From contig CP070650.1 in the NCBI GenBank assembly GCA_020354595.1, forward strand, positions 115,805 through 123,761: a DNA stretch of 7,957 nt, in the 5' to 3' direction. Each line of letters starts with the position of its first letter. The stretch's first letter is position 1. Source of the DNA: Myxococcales bacterium. Its GTDB lineage: Bacteria > Myxococcota_A > Polyangia > Polyangiales > Houyiibacteriaceae. Below the pieces are notes generated by a model. That model saw only the letters and a program-made list of their open reading frames with translations. It did no database searches and was not told the DNA's origin. Below are positions 1 to 6,201 of this stretch, piece by piece. A program made the translations under genes and the position numbers.

Positions 1-114
1 AACGATGATGAAAAGCAAAGGAATTCTGTGCCGGATACGCATGGAACGGCCCATCACAGAGTACCCAGGAATTGCTTTATAAACAAACTTTTACGTTCAT
101 ACTGGATCGACCGG
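1..114. other. Gene-free, AT-richer left edge
   Basis: No convincing reading frame lies here on either strand. Bases 60-100 are clearly richer in A and T than the rest of the window and contain the palindrome TTTATAAA on the minus strand. The stretch follows the stop codon of the radical SAM gene, which is transcribed toward it. It could hold the end of that transcript or the promoter of a gene outside the window; I could not find a well-spaced -35/-10 pair. Confidence 0.5.
11..59 (-). terminator. Possible weak intrinsic terminator after the radical SAM gene
   Basis: Read on the minus strand, CTGT (59-56) and GCCG (50-47 region) pair with CGGC and ACAG (33-26), giving an imperfect hairpin with a 5-base bulge and a long loop. 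A T-rich stretch follows (about 25-11). It sits about 55 bases beyond the stop codon at 115, a sensible place for the end of the leftward operon. The stem is interrupted and the T tract is mixed, so this is only a candidate. Confidence 0.18.
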
Positions 115-1098
115 TCATGATCTGGCGTCCAGCCTTCGCAGGCCGGCGGCGTGAGCCGCCCCATACGCCGCGGCTATCTCCTGCCGGGTCGGCCGCCGAT
201 CGATCGACGCGTAACGACGCTTGCCGTCCCGCGCGATCTCCCCAACTTGGTACTGGGTTCGGTACTGCCCCATCACGTTGACGTAGGTGTCGGGCGATAT
301 TTCTTCGGCCAGCCACTCCATGATGGCTTCGCATTCATCGGTCTGACCCGGCATCACGAGGTGCCGAACGAGCAGGCCGCGACGGGCCAACCCGTCCGGA
401 CCAAAGCGAAGATCACCGACCTGCCGGTGCATCTCTTGGATCGCGGCTCGCGCGACGACAGGGTAGTCCTTGGCCTTGCAGAGCACACGCGCGCTCTCTC
501 GATTCCAGAACTTGAAATCGGGCATGTAGATGTCGACGAGCCCTTCCATCAGGCGAAGCGAGGCGAGGCTATCGTAGGCGCTGGTGTTGTAGACGATCGG
601 CACACGAAGGCCCTTGGGGATTGCGATGGCAAGTGCTTCGACGACTTGGGGTGCGACGTGCTCGGGCGTGACGAAGTTGATGTTGTGGCATCCCCGCGCT
701 TGAAGCTCGAGCGCGAGGCCTGCAATGCCCGCGGCATCCATCTCGGTCCCAGCGGTCTTCTGACTGATGTCCCAGTTCTGACAGAAGACGCATCGCAGGT
801 TGCACAGGCCGAAGAAGATCGTGCCGCTGCCGCGCGAACCCCGAAGGCAGTCCTCCTCCCCGAAGTGCGGAAACGCGGAGCTCACGATCGCGTAGCGGCC
901 GGTGTGGCAAACGCGCTGTTCGTCTTTCAATCGATTGACGCGGCAGTTGCGGGGGCACACGCGGCATTCCTCGAGCTCCCGAAGCGCCGCTTTGACCTTT
1001 TCTTCGAGGAGCCCGCGCCGCCAAGTCTCCATGTAGGCTGGCTCGAAGTCCTCGATGACGAACCGAGGATCGAGGTGGGCTGGACGCTCGGCCGCCAT
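115..1098 (-). CDS. PflX-type radical SAM protein (COG1313), function unknown
   Basis: A 327-residue cytoplasmic radical SAM protein resembling the PflX/putative pyruvate formate-lyase activating enzyme group. The radical SAM iron-sulfur motif CxxxCxxC is Cys99, Cys103, Cys106 (GLCNLRCVFCQN). An N-terminal Cys cluster, Cys45-x2-Cys48-x3-Cys52 with Cys64, precedes it (CRVCPRNCRVNR), followed by the family block around FPHFGEEDCLRGSRGSGTIF (76-95). Family knowledge predicts a 4Fe-4S cluster that cleaves S-adenosylmethionine; the substrate of this group is not established, and no glycyl-radical enzyme is encoded nearby. I chose the ATG at 1098 rather than the longer frame from 1335, because the added 79 residues are basic, low-complexity antisense-like sequence overlapping the upstream gene, while GAGGAG stands 8 bases before 1098. 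The upstream FAD gene ends two bases earlier, so the two form one operon. The C-terminus looks complete. Confidence 0.9.
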   Translation of the reverse strand: MAAERPAHLDPRFVIEDFEPAYMETWRRGLLEEKVKAALRELEECRVCPRNCRVNRLKDEQRVCHTGRYAIVSSAFPHFGEEDCLRGSRGSGTIFFGLCNLRCVFCQNWDISQKTAGTEMDAAGIAGLALELQARGCHNINFVTPEHVAPQVVEALAIAIPKGLRVPIVYNTSAYDSLASLRLMEGLVDIYMPDFKFWNRESARVLCKAKDYPVVARAAIQEMHRQVGDLRFGPDGLARRGLLVRHLVMPGQTDECEAIMEWLAEEISPDTYVNVMGQYRTQYQVGEIARDGKRRYASIDRRPTRQEIAAAYGAAHAAGLRRLDARS

Positions 1099-1100
1099 CG

Positions 1101-2885
1101 TCAGCGCTCCTCGAGCAGGACTCCCGGGTTGAGCACCCATTCGGGGTCCAGCGTGGATTTTAGCCCCGTCAGCGTGGTCGTGAAGAGGTCGCCGCGCTCG
1201 CGCTCGTACCACGGGCGATGGTCGCGTCCTACGGCGTGGTGGTGCGTGATCGTGCCGCCGTTGTCGATGATCGCATCGGACACCGAGGCCTTGATCGCAT
1301 CCCAGGTTTCCAGCTGCCTGCCCGGCTCGCTCCACGCGACGATCGTGTAATAGGGCGCGGGTCCGTCGGGGTAGATGTGCGTGAACCGACAGGTGATGAT
1401 GCCGCGTCCTCGGCAGTGCTCATCGAAGGCGCGCTGCGCGGCGTCGTTGACCTGTTGATGGAAAAACTCGAACCGATCCCACGTGATCGCGGTTTCCACC
1501 GTCTCGGTGACCATGCCCTTGGCCGCCATGATGTCGCGGATGTAGGGCGCCTTGATGAAGTTGTTGCGCCAGCTGCCGGCCGCACCCGAGCGCACGCGCG
1601 ACTCGGTGTGCGTGACTTTGCGGCGGTTGTACCGCCCGCCGTGCTCGCGGCAGACCTTCAACGCCTTGTCCATCGCGTCCTTCTGGGGATAGTGCTCCGA
1701 CTCGAAGCCGAGCAGCAGCATCGCATGGCGTCCGTCGCCGAGGCCCATCGACACGGCTTCCATTCGGCTCACGAGCCGGCAGTTGACGGGGTAGAGCTTT
1801 CCCTGCGAGAGCTCGCGTACCGCGCGCGCTCCAGTCACGAAGTCGTCGAACTTCACGGTCGCCGAGGAACGATAGCGGGGGCGGCCGTGCAGGCGAATCC
1901 ATGCTTCGGTGATGACGCCGAGCGTTCCCTCCGAGCCGCACCAAAGCCGCTCCTGGCTCGGGCCGGCACCTGACGCGGGAAGCCGTCGACTTTCGTGAAT
2001 GCCTTGCGGTGTGACCACGCGGACCGACTCGACGATGTCTTCGATGTGCGTGTAGAGCGTGCAGTAGTGGCCGCCCGCGCGCGTGGCGATCCACCCGCCG
2101 AGCGTCGAAAACTCGAAGCTCTGCGGATAGAAGCGGGGGCTCAGACCGTAGGGCTTGAGCGCGGCCTCGAGGGCCGGGCCATAGATCCCGGCTTGAACCC
2201 GGGCCGCGCGGGAAGCTTCGTCGACTTCGAGCACGCGGTCGAAGTTGCGCATGTCGAGCGAGATCGTCCCCCTGTAACGCTCGGAGCGCGTGGGCTCCAC
2301 GCCGCCGACCACGCTCGAGCCGCCGCCATAGGGGGTGAGGCTCACGCCCTCGGCTTCGCAGAAGCGGATCAGCGCCAGGATCTGCTCCTCGGTCTCCGGG
2401 TACGCGACGTAGTCGGTGGGGTTGTCGTACTCGCCGTGAAGCGCGCGCACGATGTCGCGGAAGGCCTTGCCGTAGCTGTGGGCGGCGCGGTCGAGCCTGG
2501 CGTCGGTGCAAAACGCCGCCAGCTCCTCCGGCAACGCGAAACGAGGCGCGCGAAGCTCGATGTTTTCGATGTTCGGTGCGGGCGTGTCGCTGTAGTCGTC
2601 GAGCCCGAAGCGCGCCTTCAGAAACTCGAGGAAGACCTCCACCATCATGGGGTCCGGGCCCTCGCCTTCGTATCCCCAACCCCAGAACTTGCGCACCTTG
2701 TCGGCGCCATCTGCTGGTCTTTGTGCACTCCGACCCACCATCGCAGCTAGCGCGCTCGTGGCTGATTGGAGGTCGGCGAGCACGTTGCCCGAACGCTCCG
2801 CGTTCCATCGGCCCGCATGCCGAGAGAGGACGCGCCCAATCGCGGTGAGCATCTGCTTCTGATCGTCGTTGGGCAAAATCTTCAT
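1101..2885 (-). CDS. FAD-linked oxidase, alkyldihydroxyacetonephosphate synthase-like
   Basis: A 594-residue flavoprotein of the alkyl-DHAP synthase (AGPS) group of the FAD-binding PCMH superfamily. Characterised members exchange the acyl chain of acyl-DHAP for a fatty alcohol, forming the ether bond of ether lipids. The conserved core starts at KFWGWGYEGEGPD (66-78). The FAD pyrophosphate loop is PYGGGSSVVGG (185-195), followed by FEFSTLGGWIATRAGGHY (257-274) and GSEGTLGVITEA (317-328). The C-terminal domain keeps the likely catalytic counterparts: Arg450 in APYIRD, Tyr512 after the CRFTHIY block, and the triple His 548-550 in THHHAVGRDHRPWY. No signal peptide or membrane segment is seen. 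The first 65 residues are outside the conserved core. No Shine-Dalgarno precedes the ATG at 2885, but an in-frame TGA 12 codons upstream excludes a much longer protein; Met12 or Met49 are alternative starts. Bacterial homologs need not make ether lipids, so family membership is firmer than the exact substrate. Confidence 0.88.
   Translation of the reverse strand: MKILPNDDQKQMLTAIGRVLSRHAGRWNAERSGNVLADLQSATSALAAMVGRSAQRPADGADKVRKFWGWGYEGEGPDPMMVEVFLEFLKARFGLDDYSDTPAPNIENIELRAPRFALPEELAAFCTDARLDRAAHSYGKAFRDIVRALHGEYDNPTDYVAYPETEEQILALIRFCEAEGVSLTPYGGGSSVVGGVEPTRSERYRGTISLDMRNFDRVLEVDEASRAARVQAGIYGPALEAALKPYGLSPRFYPQSFEFSTLGGWIATRAGGHYCTLYTHIEDIVESVRVVTPQGIHESRRLPASGAGPSQERLWCGSEGTLGVITEAWIRLHGRPRYRSSATVKFDDFVTGARAVRELSQGKLYPVNCRLVSRMEAVSMGLGDGRHAMLLLGFESEHYPQKDAMDKALKVCREHGGRYNRRKVTHTESRVRSGAAGSWRNNFIKAPYIRDIMAAKGMVTETVETAITWDRFEFFHQQVNDAAQRAFDEHCRGRGIITCRFTHIYPDGPAPYYTIVAWSEPGRQLETWDAIKASVSDAIIDNGGTITHHHAVGRDHRPWYERERGDLFTTTLTGLKSTLDPEWVLNPGVLLEER
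1107..1112 (-). promoter_or_regulatory. Ribosome binding site of the radical SAM gene
   Basis: GAGGAG on the minus strand, 8 bases before the ATG at 1098. The same six bases are the two Glu codons just before the C-terminal Arg and stop of the FAD gene. This decides the start of the radical SAM gene and suggests translational coupling to the gene upstream. Confidence 0.75.
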
Positions 2886-2941
2886 CGGTTGCCGTTCACA
2901 GGAGGGGCGTAGCCTACATCATCTGGCCCCGCTCGGCCTGT

Positions 2942-3271
2942 TCAGCCAGGTACGGCAGGGACCGGGATCTTCGAGTCGCGGCCTTCGTGCTCGAGGGTGA
3001 CGTGGAGGGAGCCGGTGAGCGGGCCTTCCCAGGGACCTCGTAGCTCTTCGAAGGTGTCGTCGTCGAGGTTGACGGACACCTCCAACAGCGCGTCGACCAA
3101 CTGCTGGCGGTGGTCGCCCTCCATGTCCCAGTGAACCACCAGCGCGAGCCCGCCGAGCTGGTGCGCCTCGGTGATGAACACGTGGGCCTTGTTGAACGCG
3201 TGCTCCAGCGCCCTCAGGGCCTCCGCCGCCGTCGCGTGCATCGTTCCGTGAAGGGCGCAGGTCACGGTCAT
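2942..3271 (-). CDS. Small hypothetical protein, 109 residues
   Basis: I do not recognise a family. The reading frame is probably real: its composition is protein-like rather than Arg/Pro-rich as in antisense frames, and AGGA stands 8 bases before the ATG at 3271. A TTG directly before that ATG is a possible alternative start. The sequence alternates predicted strands (MTVTCALHG, GLALVVHWDM, GSLHVTLEHE) with amphipathic helices (AEALRALEHAFNKAHVFI, HRQQLVDALLEVSVNL), suggesting a compact soluble alpha/beta fold. The C-terminus is Pro-rich (IPVPAVPG). There is no signal peptide, membrane segment or Cys metal motif. It is the first gene of the leftward set, 56 bases before the FAD gene, and its promoter would lie in the divergent region shared with the acyl-CoA dehydrogenase. 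It could be an accessory or regulatory protein for the FAD/radical SAM pair; that is inference from position. Confidence 0.65.
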   Translation of the reverse strand: MTVTCALHGTMHATAAEALRALEHAFNKAHVFITEAHQLGGLALVVHWDMEGDHRQQLVDALLEVSVNLDDDTFEELRGPWEGPLTGSLHVTLEHEGRDSKIPVPAVPG

Positions 3272-3368
3272 CAAGACGTTCCTAGGGTCACTCTACCGAA
3301 TTCTGGGAGAATGCGAGCCTTCGAACGCGGTATGGTTTCGCTGCCGCCCGTGCTATCACCCCAGGGCT
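3272..3368. promoter_or_regulatory. Divergent intergenic region with candidate operator dyad
   Basis: These 97 bases separate the leftward small-protein/FAD/radical SAM set from the rightward acyl-CoA dehydrogenase gene, so promoters for both directions are expected here. Near the left side lies an inverted repeat, ATTCT-GGG-AGAAT (3300-3312), which extends to 8-base arms (3297-3304 and 3308-3315) with one mismatch. A TATGGT at 3331-3336 matches the -10 consensus at four of six positions on the plus strand, but no convincing -35 box is correctly spaced. No regulator gene lies in the window. Confidence 0.45.
3280..3283 (-). promoter_or_regulatory. Ribosome binding site of the small hypothetical gene
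   Basis: AGGA (in CTAGGAAC) on the minus strand, 8 bases before the ATG at 3271 and 5 bases before the alternative TTG. The spacing favours the ATG. Confidence 0.5.
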
Positions 3369-5063
3369 ATGATTCTCCTCAATCCAAAAGCTCACGTCCG
3401 ATCCTACCCTGACTCCCGATCCCGCGAGGTCATGCTCAAGACCATCGAGTTCTTCGAGCGGAAGGGTAAGGGTCGAATCAAGGACGACTATCACGCGAAG
3501 GTCTGGTACTCGGACTTCCTCGACTTCGTCAAAGAGGAGCAGATCTTCGCCACGATGTGCACACCGGAGGGCTACGGAGCCGCAGACTCTCGGTGGGACA
3601 CGTGGCGGGTCTGCGAGTTCGCCGAGATCCCCGGGTTCTACGGCCTGCAGTACTGGTACACCTGGCAGGTCACCGTCCTCGGCCTCGGGCCGATCTGGAT
3701 GAGCGAGAACGAGGCGATCAAAAAGCGTGCGGCCAAGGCGCTCGAGGAAGGCGGCATCTTTGCGTTCGGGCTCTCGGAAAAAGAGCACGGCGCGGACGTG
3801 TACTCCACGGACATGACACTCACGCCGCAAGGCGAAGGACGCTACACAGCGGCCGGAGGCAAGTACTACATCGGAAACGGGAACGAGGCCGCCATCGTCT
3901 CGACTTTCGGGAAGCTCGCCGACTCGGACGAGTACGTGTTCTTTGGCGTCGACTCACAACACGACAACTACCGGTTGGTGAAGAACGTGTGCGCAAGCCA
4001 GAACTACGTTTCCCAATACGAGCTCGAGGATTATCCCATCACGGACGCCGATGTCATCGCGAGAGGCGACCACGCGTGGAACAGCGCGCTCAACACCGTC
4101 AACATCGGCAAGTATAACCTCGGCTGGGCTTCGATCGGCATGTGCACTCACGCGCTCTACGAAGCCATACACCATGCGGCCAATCGACGTCTTTACGGGA
4201 TGTACGTCACGGACTTCCCGCACGTAAAGCAGATGTTTACCGATGCGTACGCGAGGCTCGTGGCGATGAAGCTGTTCGCGCTCCGAGCGGCCGACTACAT
4301 GCGGGTCGCTTCACCCGAAGACCGCCGCTACTTGCTCTACAACCCCATGGTGAAGATGAAGGTGACCACCCAGGGCGAGGACGTCATCAACCTGTTGTGG
4401 GACGTCATTGCGGCCAAGGGGTTCGAAAAGGACATGTACTTCGAGCAAGCCGCGGTGGACATTCGCGCCCTGCCGAAGCTCGAAGGCACCGTTCACGTCA
4501 ACATCGCGCTCATCGTGAAGTTCATGGCGAACTACTTCTTCGCGCCGGGGGACTACGCCGAAGTGACGCGACAGGACCAGGCCGCCAACGACGACTTCCT
4601 CTTCGACCAAGGCCCGACGAAGGGCCTCGGAAAGATTCAATTCCACGATTACAACATCGCGTACTCGAGCCGAGACACCGCGAACCTCCGGGTGTTCCGC
4701 GAGCAAATCGAGGCCTTCAAGAAGATGCTGTTCGCTTCTCCTCCGGATGAAACGCAGCGCCGGGACATCGACTTCCTGCTCGCGGGAGGCGAGATCTTCG
4801 CCCTGGTCGTCTACGGTCAATTGATTTTGGAGAACGCCAACATCTACGACGTCTCCGATGATCTGGTCGACCAAATCTTCGACTTCATGGTGCGAGACTT
4901 CTCGCGTCACGCCCTCAACCTCTACTCGAAGCCTTCCAGCAACGACAAACAGATGGCGAGCTGTATGCAGATGATCCGCAAGCCGGTTTCAGACGATGCA
5001 CGCTACGAGCGGGTCTGGCAACAGGTGCACGATCTCAAAGATGAATACGAAATGAACCCGTGA
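3369..5063 (+). CDS. Acyl-CoA dehydrogenase family protein with long C-terminal extension
   Basis: A 564-residue flavoprotein of the acyl-CoA dehydrogenase superfamily, which introduces a 2,3-trans double bond into acyl-CoA esters using FAD and passes electrons to electron-transfer flavoprotein. Visible in order are the helical N-terminal domain; FGLSEKEHGADVYSTDMT (133-150) and the strand block YTAAGGKYYIGNGNEAA (159-175), typical of the middle beta-domain; the Arg-Arg-x-Tyr-Gly segment (273-277) with the following helix; and LEGT (371-374), the counterpart of the catalytic YEGT of medium-chain enzymes, with Glu372 as the predicted base. About 170 residues follow the point where short forms end (from about 395), largely helical, as in very-long-chain types. 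Chain length and substrate cannot be read from the sequence. AGGG lies only 2 bases before the ATG at 3369, so the start is imperfectly supported; Met22 is an alternative. The gene is single, divergent from the left operon, and ends 12 bases from the DUF1214 stop codon. Confidence 0.88.
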   Translation: MILLNPKAHVRSYPDSRSREVMLKTIEFFERKGKGRIKDDYHAKVWYSDFLDFVKEEQIFATMCTPEGYGAADSRWDTWRVCEFAEIPGFYGLQYWYTWQVTVLGLGPIWMSENEAIKKRAAKALEEGGIFAFGLSEKEHGADVYSTDMTLTPQGEGRYTAAGGKYYIGNGNEAAIVSTFGKLADSDEYVFFGVDSQHDNYRLVKNVCASQNYVSQYELEDYPITDADVIARGDHAWNSALNTVNIGKYNLGWASIGMCTHALYEAIHHAANRRLYGMYVTDFPHVKQMFTDAYARLVAMKLFALRAADYMRVASPEDRRYLLYNPMVKMKVTTQGEDVINLLWDVIAAKGFEKDMYFEQAAVDIRALPKLEGTVHVNIALIVKFMANYFFAPGDYAEVTRQDQAANDDFLFDQGPTKGLGKIQFHDYNIAYSSRDTANLRVFREQIEAFKKMLFASPPDETQRRDIDFLLAGGEIFALVVYGQLILENANIYDVSDDLVDQIFDFMVRDFSRHALNLYSKPSSNDKQMASCMQMIRKPVSDDARYERVWQQVHDLKDEYEMNP

Positions 5064-5075
5064 GACGGGGCGAGC

Positions 5076-6149
5076 TCACTTCATCAGGGCGTTGACTTTC
5101 ACGACCTCGGAGCTCACCGGCTCTGGGAACCGCTCCGCGAGCAACCAGCGTACGAAGACGATGCCATCGGGGTGGCCGGCTGTGCCGACCCAGTTGCCGA
5201 GGCCCGGGTCTTCCTTGGCGAGGTAGATCGTCCACCCGCCGTCGCCGTCGAGCTCGACCTGCGCGGAGTTCACGCAGACTTTGTAGTACCTGGAATCATA
5301 GGATTGCATGTAGGCGTTCCAGGTCTGAACGCCCCAGTAGCAGCACTTGGGCGAGCGCCCCCGAAGCACGAGCACCTCGTCGTCGGCCAGGTCGAAGTGT
5401 GCGATCGCATAGACGTTGTCGGGCGATCCCCAACCCATGCCATCGGGGTCGAAGCCGAAGGGCTCGCCCACCACGTTGATGTCGTTCGTCGGGGAGAGCG
5501 GTGCCATGGCCGTGGTCTGGGTGACGAAATTGGTGACGGTGCGGAACTGTTCGGCGAGGACCGCGTCGGTGAGCGGGGCGGGAGGCGGAAGGTCGGCCGT
5601 GTTTTCGATGTGCAGCTCTGCGTGGCGCTCCCTGCTGCGGTCGAAGTAGTACTCGCGCGTGATCAAACAGACCGCACGAGGACCGATCTTGAAATGGTTC
5701 GGCATGTCGGGCTCGTCCGGGCCGATGAAGATCTCGAACGAGCCGTCGTTCTCGAAGTCAATTTCGGTGTGATTGACGTGACACGCGATGTGGTCTGACC
5801 AGGAGCCGTCGGGCTCGCCCGCGTAGACGCAGAAGCTGAGGTAGCAGGCGTCGCGGATGTTGCCGGCAATGCGATAGCGCTCGGTGCCTCGAACCTGCGT
5901 GAAGTAGTAGATCGAGTCGGTGTTGTCCCCGAGGATTCGCATCGTCGGGCTGTGGATCGGCACGAACACCGGCCGCAGCGGGTCGCTCTCCATGTAGAGC
6001 TCGAACCCGTAGCTGAGCAAATGCGCCAAGTGCCGATAGCCCTGGAGCTTTGCTTGCGGGCTCAGCCAGTCGAAGCCTTCGTTGAAGGTCTCGGGAAGCT
6101 GCCGGTAGGCGTCGACGAGCTCGATGAACGCATCGTGGGTCTTGGTCAC
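5076..6149 (-). CDS. DUF1214 domain-containing protein, function unknown
   Basis: A 357-residue soluble protein of the DUF1214 group, which has no established biochemical function. Family-like blocks are DSIYYFTQVRGTERYRIAG (78-96), YLSFCVYAGEPDGSW (103-117), the C-terminal RSPKCCYWGVQTWNAYMQSYD (265-285) and EDPGLGNWVGTAGHPDG (313-329) followed by FVRWLL. The N-terminal half is the region often found with DUF1214 in longer homologs. No signal peptide or membrane segment is visible, unlike secreted DUF1254/DUF1214 proteins. The start is a GTG at 6149, supported by TAGGA 7 bases upstream; no nearby in-frame ATG exists. It is the last gene of a leftward set, 52 bases after the threonine ammonia-lyase. 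The many aromatic residues and the GNW/GTAGH blocks suggest a binding or catalytic pocket, but I assign no reaction. Confidence 0.82.
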   Translation of the reverse strand: MTKTHDAFIELVDAYRQLPETFNEGFDWLSPQAKLQGYRHLAHLLSYGFELYMESDPLRPVFVPIHSPTMRILGDNTDSIYYFTQVRGTERYRIAGNIRDACYLSFCVYAGEPDGSWSDHIACHVNHTEIDFENDGSFEIFIGPDEPDMPNHFKIGPRAVCLITREYYFDRSRERHAELHIENTADLPPPAPLTDAVLAEQFRTVTNFVTQTTAMAPLSPTNDINVVGEPFGFDPDGMGWGSPDNVYAIAHFDLADDEVLVLRGRSPKCCYWGVQTWNAYMQSYDSRYYKVCVNSAQVELDGDGGWTIYLAKEDPGLGNWVGTAGHPDGIVFVRWLLAERFPEPVSSEVVKVNALMK

Positions 6150-6156
6150 CGGCGCA

Positions 6157-6161
6157 TCCTA
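6157..6161 (-). promoter_or_regulatory. Ribosome binding site of the DUF1214 gene
   Basis: TAGGA on the minus strand, 7 bases before the GTG at 6149. It decides the non-ATG start. The overlapping ATG within AGGATG is out of frame with the gene. Confidence 0.6.
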
Positions 6162-6201
6162 ACACGCGTCGGCCGCCCCATAGCGGCGCGCCCCACGGAG
6201 C

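Noticed and set aside
1099..1335. N-terminal extension of the radical SAM frame by 79 residues
   Set aside because: The added residues are Arg/His/Pro-rich, overlap the FAD gene in another frame and are not needed by the family; the ATG at 1098 has a good Shine-Dalgarno.
151..1350. Long plus-strand open frame of 399 codons opposite the radical SAM gene
   Set aside because: It lies antisense to a gene with clear cysteine motifs and resembles no protein family; long antisense frames are expected in high-G+C coding DNA.
1995..2750. Plus-strand open frame of 251 codons opposite the FAD gene
   Set aside because: Antisense shadow with skewed composition and no family resemblance.
1420..2808. Minus-strand open frame of 462 codons within the FAD gene
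   Set aside because: It is an out-of-frame shadow of the FAD gene, very rich in Arg, with no recognisable domain.
2900..2905. Perfect AGGAGG on the plus strand in the gap between the FAD gene and the small gene
   Set aside because: No start codon follows at a suitable distance and no plus-strand gene is credible there; it is on the wrong strand for the FAD gene.
3288..3830. Minus-strand open frame of 180 codons opposite the start of the acyl-CoA dehydrogenase gene
   Set aside because: It overlaps well-supported coding sequence on the other strand and shows no domain or ribosome binding site.
4142..4910. Plus- and minus-strand open frames of about 200 codons inside the acyl-CoA dehydrogenase gene
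   Set aside because: Both are alternate-frame shadows with Arg/Gly- or Val/Glu-rich composition.
5057..5069. CCCGT-GAG-ACGGG hairpin spanning the acyl-CoA dehydrogenase stop codon, considered as a bidirectional terminator
   Set aside because: The stem is only 5 pairs, no T tract follows in either direction, and it overlaps the end of the coding sequence.
5172..5798. Plus-strand open frame of 208 codons opposite the DUF1214 gene
   Set aside because: Antisense to a protein with family blocks along its length; no independent support.
6185..6192. GGCGCGCC palindrome between the DUF1214 and threonine ammonia-lyase genes
   Set aside because: Eight-base G/C palindromes are common by chance at this base composition; nothing else marks it as a site.
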